Counted from the stretch's first letter, positions 46,117-54,712 are shown. The stretch: 64,000 nucleotides of DNA from Clostridium ragsdalei P11 (GCF_001675165.1 NZ_LROS01000013.1:23225-87224), one strand, 5' to 3'. Made by a program: numbers and translations. The notes: generated from the letters alone by a model not told the origin.

Positions 46117-46215
46117 TAGAGATAAAAACACAGTTTTGGTTGGTAGTCCAAAACCTGGCTTGTACGTTTAAGGCAGCAGTAACCTGCCCTCCTGGGGTTG
46201 TCCGTTCTCTAGATT
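46117..46215 (+). promoter_or_regulatory. yjdF riboswitch (azaaromatic sensing)
   Basis: A ~95-base G/C-rich leader stands out from AT-rich flanks directly before a yjdF gene. TAGAGA (46117-46122) pairs with TCTCTA (46206-46211) as the closing helix. Inside are GGTTGGTAGTCC, AAAACCTGG, AAGGCAGCAGTAACCTGCC and TCCTGGGG-type blocks. Sequence style and place fit the yjdF motif, which binds diverse azaaromatic compounds. I have not scored it against the covariance model. Confidence 0.75.
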
Positions 46216-46244
46216 TTTTATTTATTAAACAGGAGGAATAGAAA

Positions 46245-46670
46245 ATGACAGATAATATTAAGTTAACAGTATTTTTTGAAGAGCCATTTTGGGTTGGTGT
46301 GTTTAAAAAATGGGATTCTGATACAGTATATCTTTCAAGAGTCGTATTTGGTGCTGAACCAAAAGATTATGAGGTATACGACTTTGTACTAAAGAATTTT
46401 AGTAATTTAAAGTTTAATAAACCACTAGATATCAATGATTATGATAAAAACATTGATAAAAAAATAAACCCTAAAAGACTTCAGAGAAAAATTAAAAAAG
46501 AGACTAAAGACAATGGTATAGGCACAAAGGCACAAATTGCCATGAAGCAGCAATATGAAGATTTTAAACTAAAAATAAAAAAGGTTTCAAGAGAAGAAAA
46601 GGAAGAAGAAAAAGAGAAAAAATTTAAATTAAGGCAGCAGAAAAAATTAATGAAGCACAGGGGACATTAA
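46245..46670 (+). CDS. yjdF: YjdF-family protein (DUF2992)
   Basis: A 141-residue protein. The N-terminal half (KLTVFFEEPFWVGVFKKWDSDTVYLSRVVFGAEPKDYEVYDFVL) is the YjdF signature; the rest is a highly charged Lys/Glu helix, as usual for the family. Its function is unknown, but it follows the azaaromatic riboswitch in many Firmicutes and is thought to help cope with toxic aromatic compounds. It starts at ATG behind CAGGAGGAAT. Confidence 0.93.
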   Translation: MTDNIKLTVFFEEPFWVGVFKKWDSDTVYLSRVVFGAEPKDYEVYDFVLKNFSNLKFNKPLDINDYDKNIDKKINPKRLQRKIKKETKDNGIGTKAQIAMKQQYEDFKLKIKKVSREEKEEEKEKKFKLRQQKKLMKHRGH

Positions 46671-46720
46671 CTAGCATTGCCTAGGCTTTAATGCATTTTG
46701 GAGGTTTTTAAAATTATTTT

Positions 46721-46744
46721 ACTGCTACTGCTACTGATACTGAT
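46721..46744 (+). repeat. Short hexamer tandem repeat in a possible leader peptide
   Basis: ACTGCT twice and ACTGAT twice in tandem. A GGAGG box at 46701-46705 precedes it, and the frame in phase reads mostly CTG, CTA and ATA (Leu/Ile) to TAG, then a terminator. It lacks an ordinary start codon, so coding is doubtful. Confidence 0.3.
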
Positions 46745-46757
46745 ATAGTATCTAAAG

Positions 46758-46788
46758 AAAGGGTTTGATTTTTTAAAACCCTTTTTTT
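46758..46788 (+). terminator. Terminator before the small Xre gene
   Basis: AAAGGGTTTT pairs with AAAACCCTTT and runs into seven Ts. It ends the yjdF transcript or acts as an attenuator for the next gene. Confidence 0.82.
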
Positions 46789-46881
46789 ATAATAATAATG
46801 GAAAGCAAGCTTGACATTACAGAAAAACAGTAATATTCTAATATTACAAAGTCGCTTTCTATTGTGATTGGAGGCATTAAT

Positions 46882-47094
46882 TTGAAAAACAGGCTTGAAG
46901 AAATTAGAAAACAACATGGTATCACACAAGAAGAGCTAGCACAAAAACTGGAAGTATCAAGACAAACAATTGGATCACTTGAAAATGGACGTTATAATCC
47001 ATCTATATTGCTAGCTTTTAAGATTTCTAAATTTTTTAATGTGAGTATTGAAGAAATATTTATTTATGAGGAGAATTCACAAAATGAAAAATGA
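46882..47094 (+). CDS. Small Xre-family HTH regulator
   Basis: A 70-residue protein made only of a Cro/CI helix-turn-helix (LEEIRKQHGITQEELAQKLEVSRQTIGSLENGRYNPSILLAFKISKFFNVSIEEIFIYEE), as in the YozG/PlcR-like tiny regulators. TTG 46882 follows GGAGG by seven bases; the longer frame from 46864 would include the ribosome site. Target unknown. Confidence 0.9.
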   Translation: MKNRLEEIRKQHGITQEELAQKLEVSRQTIGSLENGRYNPSILLAFKISKFFNVSIEEIFIYEENSQNEK

Positions 47095-47127
47095 GCATGG
47101 ATTTGTTATACTCAAATCTATGCTCAT
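47091..47127. terminator. Bidirectional terminator
   Basis: ATGAGCATGGATTTG pairs with CAAATCTATGCTCAT, overlapping the Xre stop codon and lying before the end of the convergent kinase gene. Confidence 0.75.
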
Positions 47128-47144
47128 ATCTTTAAATTCCTATT

Positions 47145-48065
47145 TTATAAAGTAATTGTACAGCCGCTATTTTGAACTACCTTAGAGGCAACTTCATTTC
47201 CAAGTATACAAGATTCTTCTATTGAAAAACCAGATGCAATACCAGACATAAAGGCAGCAGTATGTGAGTCTCCGGCGCCAATTGTATCAACTACATCTAC
47301 TTTTTTAGAAGGTACTATATTAGTGCCCTGGGATGTACAATATAAAGTGCCATCTCCACCTAAAGTTGCAATAACAGGGTTATTTGTTATATCATATAAT
47401 TTCCTAGCTGCTTTATCAATATCTTCTTCACCGGATAATAAAATGAGTTCCATTTTGTTTAACTCTAAAATAGTATTCATAGTAAGCAATTTTTTTAAAA
47501 TTTTTTTATCAATATTTTTAACTCTAGGACCTGGATCAAATATTATGAGACAACTTTCCTTTTTGTTTTCAAGTGCTTTTAAAATAACATTCCCACTGTT
47601 GCCGCCTTCTTGAAATTGATATCCTGAAATATAAATATAATCATAATCTTTTATAGTAACTTTATTAAACCATTCAGGTTTCCAGTTTGTTTCAATTCCT
47701 TGAATTGTGACAAAAGTTCTTTCACCACCGTTTTCAACAAAAGATAAGCACCATCCATTATCCATACATTCATCTTCTGCAAACAAATTGCGATTATCTT
47801 TTAGAAGCTGTTTCTTTATTATATCAGCATGTATTCCAGTACCTATAGGTACAAATAAGTCATGATTAATATTAAGATGATTTAATATTTTTGATATGTT
47901 ATATGCACAGCCGCCTACATTGGTTTCTTTTTGAATGCCTGTTATATCTTCACCGCTTTTGGGTAAAGTATCTATTTTTATAAGCATATCAAGTATAGCT
48001 GAACCCAATATCATAATCTTTTTATTTGAATTCAATTTTTTAATTAGATCTTCACTTTTATTCAT
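47145..48065 (-). CDS. PfkB-family sugar/nucleoside kinase
   Basis: A 306-residue ribokinase-like enzyme: KIMILGSAILDMLIKIDTLPKSGEDITGIQKETNVGGCAYNISKILNHL at the start, and VDVVDTIGAGDSHTAAFMSGIASG with the anion hole and catalytic Asp near the end. It phosphorylates a sugar or nucleoside. It is the last gene of an operon with an NCS1 permease and an ADP-ribosylglycohydrolase, matching E. coli YegV or pseudouridine kinase PsuK. It overlaps the permease gene by eight bases. Confidence 0.92.
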   Translation of the reverse strand: MNKSEDLIKKLNSNKKIMILGSAILDMLIKIDTLPKSGEDITGIQKETNVGGCAYNISKILNHLNINHDLFVPIGTGIHADIIKKQLLKDNRNLFAEDECMDNGWCLSFVENGGERTFVTIQGIETNWKPEWFNKVTIKDYDYIYISGYQFQEGGNSGNVILKALENKKESCLIIFDPGPRVKNIDKKILKKLLTMNTILELNKMELILLSGEEDIDKAARKLYDITNNPVIATLGGDGTLYCTSQGTNIVPSKKVDVVDTIGAGDSHTAAFMSGIASGFSIEESCILGNEVASKVVQNSGCTITL

Positions 48066-49458
48066 TTAATTCACCACCAGTACTTTCAGTATATACTGTT
48101 GATTTGCCACTTAGTACTCCAATGAAATAATAAACAGCTCCGCTTACTACAAATGTTAAAAGTACATTTAAGCTATTACCTTTAAAAATACCTACAGCAA
48201 ATGGCCCATTAAATATGAATGTATTTGAGAATAATAATCCTACAACAAAACCAATAAGCCAGCTTATAACTCCTCTATAATTTATAGGATTGAAATTCTT
48301 ATCTTCAAGCAACTTCCTTGAATAACCATGTTTTTTTCTTATAAATAGATAATCTATGAAAAATACAGATGACCATGCAGCTAGAAGCTTACCAAGTATT
48401 CCTAGAAAACTTTCCAATGTCCCCTGAAAGTCTTGTGCTATAAATAAAATATATGATGGAAGTATAATTATTATAAGAGCCTGAAATATTACTACTGAAG
48501 CATTTTTAGCATGAATATTTATAGCATCCAAAAGAAGTTTTGAAGATTTCAAACCTAAGAAACATTGAGGGGTTAGTCCACCTATGGCAGTTAAGTAATA
48601 TATAATTGCAATCCACCTAGGTAAAGCACCTCTTATTACTTGTGTTGGATTTGATGAATTAGCTAAGTCTGGAACTGCAGTAGATAATAATAAACCTACA
48701 CCCATTATAATTATTAATGGAACTGCACCACCTAAGGTTACAGAAGCAGCCACTGATCTTGATGAATTTTTAGGATTTTGATGACAGCTATAATCAGCTG
48801 ATGCACTTGACCAGCTTATTCCTGTCCCTGCCATAACAAAAGCTACAGCTGGTAGAAAGTTACCTATCCAACTTCCACTTTTCATATTCAACAATAAATT
48901 CCAATTTGTTTTTGGAATAAGTATTGCAAGTATAATAAGGGTCAATGAACCAAATAAATAAGTGAAAATTGTCTGTATTTTAATCAGAGTTTCATGGCTG
49001 AAAAGTACAGAAATAAGTACTAATATTATGAAAATACCAAGGCTGATAGCAGTTAATATATTGTTTGATTTAAATCCAAGAGTTACAAATAAAGATACTG
49101 TAGTTAAAGTTCCCGTACATACATTTATTGATAGCCAACCCATATGACCAACTAATGCAATTATTGATGGAATATAATTTCCCTTAAATCCAAAAGGTGC
49201 TCTTGATAAGATAAAAGTTATTGCTCCGGTTTCTTTCCCCGCTAGACTCATAATACCAACTAAAATAAAAGAGAGAGAACCTACTATAGTTACTAGAACT
49301 GATTGAAAAAAGCTTAATTTAAAACCTATAATTATAGCACCATAGACAAGACCTAGTATACCTATGTTTGCTGCACACCATAGAAAAAATAAATCTAAGG
49401 GTTTACCGTTTCTTTCTTCATGGGGTAAAAAAATTGAAGTTTTTTTTGATTCATTCAT
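48058..49458 (-). CDS. NCS1-family cytosine/purine-type permease
   Basis: A 466-residue, 12-TM transporter of the CodB/NCS1 type (GNYIPSIIALVGHMGWLSINVCTGTLTTVSLF; AGTGISWSSASADYSCHQNP). It takes up a nucleobase or nucleoside. ATG 49458 follows AAGGAG; an upstream GTG at 49467 lies inside that box. Its kinase and glycohydrolase partners suggest a ribonucleoside-like cargo. Confidence 0.92.
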   Translation of the reverse strand: MNESKKTSIFLPHEERNGKPLDLFFLWCAANIGILGLVYGAIIIGFKLSFFQSVLVTIVGSLSFILVGIMSLAGKETGAITFILSRAPFGFKGNYIPSIIALVGHMGWLSINVCTGTLTTVSLFVTLGFKSNNILTAISLGIFIILVLISVLFSHETLIKIQTIFTYLFGSLTLIILAILIPKTNWNLLLNMKSGSWIGNFLPAVAFVMAGTGISWSSASADYSCHQNPKNSSRSVAASVTLGGAVPLIIIMGVGLLLSTAVPDLANSSNPTQVIRGALPRWIAIIYYLTAIGGLTPQCFLGLKSSKLLLDAINIHAKNASVVIFQALIIIILPSYILFIAQDFQGTLESFLGILGKLLAAWSSVFFIDYLFIRKKHGYSRKLLEDKNFNPINYRGVISWLIGFVVGLLFSNTFIFNGPFAVGIFKGNSLNVLLTFVVSGAVYYFIGVLSGKSTVYTESTGGELNE

Positions 49459-49483
49459 TTTTAACACTCCTTTAAAATTTTTA

Positions 49484-50473
49484 TTATTTTAACCTTTGTT
49501 CAAATATTTTTTGTGAATAGTAGTTAAAGTCAACTTTGTTACTCATATTTATCAAGTTGATCCACTTTGTGCCTATAGCTTTAACTCCAACTTTAGCTCC
49601 ACAAATAGCAGTAGCCATAGCACCTATAGTATCTGTGTCACCACCTAAATTTGCACACATTAAACTACATTTTTCAGGATTTTTTGTAAAATAAGCTATT
49701 GCCAGTGCTGAAGGGACTGCTTCACTTGTCAATGTCCCGCAGCCTATAATATCATATATTTTTTGCCCGAATTTTTCTTCATCATCTTTATATTTCATTG
49801 CTATATCAAGGGCAAGTTTTAGTCTTTCCGATAGAGAAGCAGAAAATGTTTCATACCCATAATGTTTAGCAATTTCAAAAACATCTAATGAATCTTTTAT
49901 AATTGTATTCCAATCCTTATCTTCTATAGCTGAACTTACAGCAGCTGCTATCATGGAAGCACCGCTTATAGCAACATCAGTTTTATGGGTGACTTCACTT
50001 ATTTTATATACATAATCTACAAGATCTTCTTTATTATCACTTTTAAATAAACACCCAATAGGTGCAATTCTCATGGCAGCTCCATTAGTAAGTGCTTTAG
50101 AAGTATAAATTTCAGCATCTTCTCCATTTTGAATTGCATTTAAAGCAGCTTTGGAGCTTGGCCCAAGAATATTTTTGTCAAAGGCATTGGTTTTTATTGC
50201 CCAATTTATTAAATTTGAAGCAATTATTTTTTTATCTGGGATGAAGTTATTTTGCATTAATGAATCTAATATTACTAGTGCCTGGGCTGTATCGTCTGTA
50301 AATTCACCTTTACTTAATCCTATTGCAGTCTCATTTTCAGATGGACTATCTAGAAAATAATTTATTTTGCCAAAGAAACTTTTTATTTTTCGTCTGCTCC
50401 AGAGTTCAGAGGGCATACCCATTGAATCACCTATTGCCATACCATATAAGGTACCAAGAATTTTGTTTTCCAT
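49484..50473 (-). CDS. ADP-ribosylglycohydrolase-family protein
   Basis: A 329-residue DraG/ARH-like all-helical hydrolase. The dinuclear metal site is visible in GDSMGMPSELW, EFTDDTAQALVILDSL and ANLGGDTDTIGAMATAICGA. Members remove ADP-ribose from proteins or split N-glycosidic bonds of ribosides. In this operon a nucleoside-hydrolase-like role is more likely, as proposed for YegU-type proteins. ATG 50473 sits after AGGAG. The longer frame to 50527 would run into the leader. Confidence 0.92.
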   Translation of the reverse strand: MENKILGTLYGMAIGDSMGMPSELWSRRKIKSFFGKINYFLDSPSENETAIGLSKGEFTDDTAQALVILDSLMQNNFIPDKKIIASNLINWAIKTNAFDKNILGPSSKAALNAIQNGEDAEIYTSKALTNGAAMRIAPIGCLFKSDNKEDLVDYVYKISEVTHKTDVAISGASMIAAAVSSAIEDKDWNTIIKDSLDVFEIAKHYGYETFSASLSERLKLALDIAMKYKDDEEKFGQKIYDIIGCGTLTSEAVPSALAIAYFTKNPEKCSLMCANLGGDTDTIGAMATAICGAKVGVKAIGTKWINLINMSNKVDFNYYSQKIFEQRLK

Positions 50474-50555
50474 AATTATCACTCCTATAATTTTGAGAAC
50501 GTTATCATAAACATTAATAACTAACAATAATAATAATATATATGCATATACGGTT

Positions 50556-50598
50556 ATACGTACAAGTTAATTATAATTAACTTGTACGTATATGTCAA
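50556..50598 (-). promoter_or_regulatory. Promoter wrapped in a 36-bp perfect palindrome
   Basis: Positions 50556-50591 form a perfect palindrome with two outward ACTTGTACGTAT half-sites. On the minus strand TTGACA (50598-50593), a 17-base spacer and TATAAT (50575-50570) form a consensus promoter for the glycohydrolase-permease-kinase operon. The -10 lies at the centre of the palindrome, an ideal spot for GntR repression. Confidence 0.85.
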
Positions 50599-50640
50599 TG
50601 CTAAAATTATTTATACCAGATTATAAAAGTCAATACTGAT

Positions 50641-51345
50641 TTATTCGTTTATATTTGTAACAATTTTCATTTTCATGTTGGGACTGTATAAAATTTCTAA
50701 TTTTTCAATTTTTAAGTTATCCTCAGCGTAAACAAATCCTGTAACTTTTATAAGAGGTATATCCTCCGTATATTCTAGTATTTCCTTAGTTTTATTATCT
50801 CCTATTACGGAATTTAATTCGAGGGAAGCTGTCTTTGGAAATATTTTATATTCCTTTTTCATAACATGATATAATGACTCTTTTGAAAAGTCATGTTTAT
50901 CTATATTTTTAAAAATTGATAAAGGTATTAAGGAAGAATCTATTGTAAGCCATGATATACCAAGTTCTTTTTTTATTCCTCTTGCTCTTACAAGCTTAAA
51001 AAATTTTTTGTTATCTTTTACAATAATATTTTTTTCAAGTACTTTTGATACAGGAATTTCATATTTATTAATCGCATAATCTGTAAATCCTCCGAAATTC
51101 CACATATTATGTTTTATATCGCAAAGATTTACAAATGTTCCTTTACCTTGAACTTGTTTTACTAACCCTGCATTGGATAGGTTTGAAATAGCTTTCCTTA
51201 TTGTTGTTCTAGTTACACAATACTTTTTCATAAGGCTAGATTCAGAAGGTATCATATCACCATTTTTATATTTGCCTGAAATAATATCTTGTTTAATTAT
51301 GTTTTGTAATTGTACGTATTTAGGAATAGAATAGTTGTCTATCAT
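50641..51345 (-). CDS. GntR/HutC-family regulator with UTRA domain
   Basis: A 234-residue repressor: winged helix at the N-terminus (PKYVQLQNIIKQDIISGKYKNGDMIPSESSLMKKYCVTRTTIRKAISNLSNAGLVKQVQGKGTFV) and a UTRA effector domain after residue ~90. It lies just upstream of, and reads in the same direction as, the nucleoside operon, with the palindrome between. It plays the part of E. coli YegW. A sugar-phosphate or nucleoside product is the likely inducer. Confidence 0.94.
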   Translation of the reverse strand: MIDNYSIPKYVQLQNIIKQDIISGKYKNGDMIPSESSLMKKYCVTRTTIRKAISNLSNAGLVKQVQGKGTFVNLCDIKHNMWNFGGFTDYAINKYEIPVSKVLEKNIIVKDNKKFFKLVRARGIKKELGISWLTIDSSLIPLSIFKNIDKHDFSKESLYHVMKKEYKIFPKTASLELNSVIGDNKTKEILEYTEDIPLIKVTGFVYAEDNLKIEKLEILYSPNMKMKIVTNINE

Positions 51346-51506
51346 TTACATTCTCCTTCATTTTGAGTAACTACATAAAGAGATTTCATAATATGTAGAG
51401 ATTAATATATCATATAATAATTATATCAAATTTCATTCAAATAAAAAATATTTATGATGTACAATATAGTTGACCAATCAGTTATGCAATGCTATTTTAT
51501 TTATTA

Positions 51507-51656
51507 ATGGAAAGAGCAAATGATATGAATAATAAGGCAGCAACTTTGATCAGACTAACTAGTAACATATATATATGTATACAGGCTTATTTTGATAAAA
51601 AACTTGAAAGATTTAAAAAATGGAAAAGCATTTTTAGGAGGATGAGTGAAGGTTGA
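51507..51656 (+). pseudogene. N-terminal remnant of a MarR regulator
   Basis: A 49-residue frame. Its middle (NNKAATLIRLTSNIYICIQAYFDKKLERF) looks like the first helices of a MarR protein; the DNA-binding part is missing and the frame ends in SIFRRMSEG. A promoter, TTGACC-17-TATTTT, lies just upstream. The stop overlaps the TTG start of the exporter, so translation of the remnant may still drive the exporter. Confidence 0.5.
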
Positions 51657-53095
51657 AGAAAATTGAAAGTGAAATGAACAAAAAAAAGTGGTTGATCCTG
51701 ATTACAGTTGTTTCTGCTACATTTATGTCAACACTTGACGGCAGCATTGTAAATGTAGCACTGCCGGATATGGCATCTAAATTAAATGTAGGAATGTCAG
51801 GTATTACATGGGTTGTTACCAGTTTTTTAATAACTGTTGCAGCAACTATTTTAATATTTGGAAGACTTGGGGATATGATAGGAAAGACAAAAGTTTTTAA
51901 ATTTGGAGTCGTTCTTTTTACCATAGGTTCGCTGCTGTGCGGGCTCACAAGTTCACTGCCACTACTCGTAACAGCAAGAGTTATACAAGCAGTAGGAGCA
52001 TCAGCTACAATGGCTACTAATCAGGGAATCATAACTCACGTCTTCCCGGCTAACGAGAGGGGGAGGGCACTTGGAGTTTTAGGTACATTTGTGGCATTGG
52101 GTTCTATGGCAGGTCCTCCAATTGGGGGTATTATTGTTTCTGCTGTAAGCTGGGAATATATATTTTTAATAAACATACCTATAGGAATAATTGTATTTAT
52201 ACTTACATTAAAGATATTTCCTAAAGCACATACTACCTCTGATGAAAAACTAGATATAAAAGGAGCTTTACTATTTATAGTAGCTACAGTTTCATTGTTT
52301 GGAGCATTGGGACAAGGCCAGGTAAAAAGTTATGACAATATATTTATAATTTCAGCCTTTGTAATTTCATTTATAACTTTCGTATTGTTTATTATAGTAG
52401 AACATAAAATAAGCATGCCAATTTTGCAATTGAGCATTTTTAAAAACAGCTTATTTTCAATAAGTATAATATGTGCTTTTATTTCATTTATTGCAATTAG
52501 TGCATCAAATATAATACTTCCCTTTTACTTTCAGGACACATTGAAATTTTCACCGGCAGCATCTGGAATTCTCATGATGGTATCTCCTATTGTTTTATCT
52601 GTAGTGGCTCCTTTTAGTGGATATATGTCAGATAAAATTGGATCAGAAATACTTACATTATTTGGACTTAGTTTTACGAGTTTGGGGTTGTTCTTCTTAT
52701 CTAGTTTAAATGAAAGGTCCACTGTACTTTTGATCATAGCTTATATAGGAATTATGACTCTAGGAAATGGAATGTTTCAATCTCCTAATAATTCGCTAGT
52801 TATGTCTACTGTTAGTAGAGATAAGCTTGGAATAGCAGGAAGTGTAAATGCTCTTATTAGAAATTTAGGATTTGTTCTAGGCACATCTCTTTCTACTTTA
52901 TTACTTTACAACAGGATGAGTTATAAAATCGGGTACAGAGTGGTGGATTATATAAAAGGCAGAGATGATGTTTTTATTTATGGCATGAAATCAGTATATA
53001 TAAGCGTTGGAATTATGTGTTTATTTGGAGTTTTGATAACTGCATTAAGGTTTTACTATAGTAAAAAATCAAAGGGATTATATATGAAAGGGTGA
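51653..53095 (+). CDS. DHA2-family MFS multidrug exporter (EmrB/QacA type)
   Basis: A 480-residue, 14-TM drug:H+ antiporter. MSTLDGSIVNVALPDMASKLNVGMSGITWVVTSFLITVAATILIFGRLGDMIG carries the motif D1 and motif A regions; GALGVLGTFVALGSMAGPPIGGII-like sequence is motif C of exporters. TTG 51653 follows AGGAGGATGAG. It is preceded by a MarR remnant, a common local regulator, and followed by a dehydrogenase seven bases on. Confidence 0.93.
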   Translation: MKKIESEMNKKKWLILITVVSATFMSTLDGSIVNVALPDMASKLNVGMSGITWVVTSFLITVAATILIFGRLGDMIGKTKVFKFGVVLFTIGSLLCGLTSSLPLLVTARVIQAVGASATMATNQGIITHVFPANERGRALGVLGTFVALGSMAGPPIGGIIVSAVSWEYIFLINIPIGIIVFILTLKIFPKAHTTSDEKLDIKGALLFIVATVSLFGALGQGQVKSYDNIFIISAFVISFITFVLFIIVEHKISMPILQLSIFKNSLFSISIICAFISFIAISASNIILPFYFQDTLKFSPAASGILMMVSPIVLSVVAPFSGYMSDKIGSEILTLFGLSFTSLGLFFLSSLNERSTVLLIIAYIGIMTLGNGMFQSPNNSLVMSTVSRDKLGIAGSVNALIRNLGFVLGTSLSTLLLYNRMSYKIGYRVVDYIKGRDDVFIYGMKSVYISVGIMCLFGVLITALRFYYSKKSKGLYMKG

Positions 53096-53101
53096 TTTAG
53101 T

Positions 53102-54043
53102 ATGAGTTATAGAGTTTTGATTACAGAAAATATATATGAAGAAGGCAAGGATTATCTTAGAAGTCATGGGTATGAATTAAAAATGGCTTCTGATATTTCA
53201 GAAAATGTTTTGGTAGAGGAAGTAAAAGACTGTGATGCAATATTAGTTAGAATGGCAAACATTACTGAAAAAATTATGAAATCAGGAACAAAGTTGAAAG
53301 TCATATCTAAATTTGGTGTTGGAGTGGATAATATAGACGTTGAAGCTGCATCAAGTCTTGGAATAAGAGTTACCAATTCTCCTGAATCCAATAAAAACAG
53401 TGTTGCTGAGTATACTATGGGACTTATATTGGCACTTGCCAAAAAATTACTTATTTATGATAGAGAACTTAGAGATGGAAATTTTCAAATAAGAAAAAGT
53501 TTTGGAATGGATCTTGAAGGTAAAACTCTTGGAATTATAGGCGTTGGTAATATAGGGAAGCTTGTTGCTTTAAAGGCTTCAAAGGGATTTGGTATGAAAG
53601 TCATAGGGTTCAAGAGAAATGCAACTTCAAGACAAATAGATAATATAGAAGTTACTGAGGATTTAGATTACGTACTGAAAAATTCTGATTTTATAAGCTT
53701 GCATGTTCCACTTACGGAGAAGACAAAGGGCATGATAGGTAAAAAGGAGCTATCTCTTATGAAGCCTGAAGCATTTCTTATAAATACAGCACGGGGAGAA
53801 GTGGTTGATGAAGATGCTCTACTTGAAGCACTTTTGCAAAATAAAATTGCTGGAGCTGCCATTGATGTATTTAAAGGAGAAGAACCATCTGGAGGTAATC
53901 CTCTTTTTAAGCTTGAAAATGTAATTGTAACACATCATACTGCAGCACATACAGAAGAAGCAGGTATAAGAATGTCTGTTCATCCAGCCATTGGTATAGA
54001 TGAAGTGTTAAGTGGCAGAAAGCCTTCCTGGCCGGTAAATTAG
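53102..54043 (+). CDS. D-2-hydroxyacid dehydrogenase (phosphoglycerate dehydrogenase-like)
   Basis: A 313-residue NAD-dependent enzyme: KFGVGVDNIDVEAASSLGIRVTNSPESNKNSVAEYTMGLILALAKK, Rossmann motif GKTLGIIGVGNIGKLVA, the catalytic Arg in NTARGEVVDEDAL, Glu in FKGEEP and His in VIVTHHTAAHTEEA. It lacks the C-terminal ACT domain of regulated SerA. It may act on phosphoglycerate or another 2-hydroxyacid. It lies seven bases behind the exporter, so they are co-transcribed; the reason is unclear. Confidence 0.92.
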   Translation: MSYRVLITENIYEEGKDYLRSHGYELKMASDISENVLVEEVKDCDAILVRMANITEKIMKSGTKLKVISKFGVGVDNIDVEAASSLGIRVTNSPESNKNSVAEYTMGLILALAKKLLIYDRELRDGNFQIRKSFGMDLEGKTLGIIGVGNIGKLVALKASKGFGMKVIGFKRNATSRQIDNIEVTEDLDYVLKNSDFISLHVPLTEKTKGMIGKKELSLMKPEAFLINTARGEVVDEDALLEALLQNKIAGAAIDVFKGEEPSGGNPLFKLENVIVTHHTAAHTEEAGIRMSVHPAIGIDEVLSGRKPSWPVN

Positions 54044-54203
54044 CATAATCTTTCTAGGTGTATTCACTTTACATAAAGCAAAATTACTATAAAAAATTTT
54101 TTGCCATTTTTTTAAAAAATTTAACTTGACAAATGTGCTAGCACCTGTTATCATATTATTTGTTAACCGCTAAAGTATAGAAATTAACAGCGGATACAAA
54201 TAT

Positions 54204-54290
54204 GCCGAAGTGGTGGAATTGGCAGACGCAACGGATTCAAAATCCGTCGTTGGTGACAACATGCGGGTTCGACTCCCGCCTCCGGCACCA
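54204..54290 (+). tRNA. tRNA-Leu (anticodon CAA)
   Basis: An 87-base tRNA with encoded CCA. The anticodon stem ACGGA/TCCGT encloses TTCAAAA (anticodon CAA at 54238-54240). A long variable arm and T-arm GCGGG-TTCGACT-CCCGC follow, as expected for Leu. The acceptor stem GCCGAAG/CTCCGGC has one A-C mismatch at pair 5. A promoter-like TTGACA lies at about 54125. It marks the edge of the defence island. Confidence 0.96.
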
Positions 54291-54293
54291 TGA

Positions 54294-54413
54294 ATATCAA
54301 CGTTTAAGAGCATTTTGGAATTTATTCCAAAGTGTTCTTTTTAGGTTTATGTCCTCCAAATGTCCTCCAAAAAAATATCACAAATTGAAACAGATTAAAA
54401 CAAAATAACAAAA
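54294..54413 (+). repeat. Direct repeat DR1 (island boundary)
   Basis: About 120 bases that recur at 55626-55745 with only four or so differences. It contains a terminator-type hairpin (AAGAGCATTTTGGAA with TTCCAAAGTGTTCTT, then Ts), then tandem GTCCTCCAAAT units like integrase arm sites. It starts four bases after the tRNA, but the tRNA end itself is not repeated. Confidence 0.88.
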
Positions 54414-54415
54414 AA

Positions 54416-54590
54416 ATGATCTCGCGTTAGAACTTAAAAAGATGAAATTAAAGGAGTAATTGAGAGGAGCGTTAAAAGATAAAAAGAAAGATATATCGAG
54501 ATATATGAATATAATTTAACGCAATTGAAATATTTGAATGAAAAATAAGTATACAAATTTGCAAAATTGTTATACTATAATAGTAACAGA
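54416..54590 (+). other. Gap before the AbiF RNA
   Basis: No gene is visible. GCGTTAAA (near 54467) and TTTAACGC (near 54521) form distant inverted arms around ATATATCGAGATATAT. An extended -10, TGTTATACT (54568-54576), could start transcription about ten bases before the hairpin RNA. Confidence 0.45.
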
Positions 54591-54691
54591 ACTTACAGCG
54601 CCTCTTAACAATGCGAACCGTGTAAGTCATTAAACTTGTTATATTATTGTAAATCCACCGCGCCTCTTAACAATGCGAACCGGGTGGATTT
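54591..54691 (+). ncRNA. AbiF-type RNA: two tandem hairpins with identical cores
   Basis: Hairpin 1 pairs ACTTACA (54591-54597) with TGTAAGT (54621-54627). Hairpin 2 pairs AAATCCACC (54651-54659) with GGTGGATTT (54683-54691). The 23 bases inside (54598-54620 and 54660-54682) are identical, including a small inner CGC/GCG stem, while the outer stems differ completely yet pair perfectly. This within-locus covariation is strong evidence for an RNA. The last stem runs into TTTTT, so it could end a small RNA just before the abiF ribosome site. I recall an abiF-associated RNA motif of this kind; identity should be tested with its covariance model. Confidence 0.82.
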
Positions 54692-54712
54692 TTAGATATA
54701 TGTGGAGGGTTT

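Noticed and set aside
54202..54408. A 68-codon plus-strand ORF over the tRNA-Leu
   Set aside because: It is the tRNA and DR1 read as protein; the tRNA fold is complete and explains the sequence.
54598..54682. Two-copy repeat as a CRISPR array
   Set aside because: Only two copies, the shared part is a hairpin interior with compensated stems, and no cas genes are in the window. The RNA-antitoxin reading fits better.
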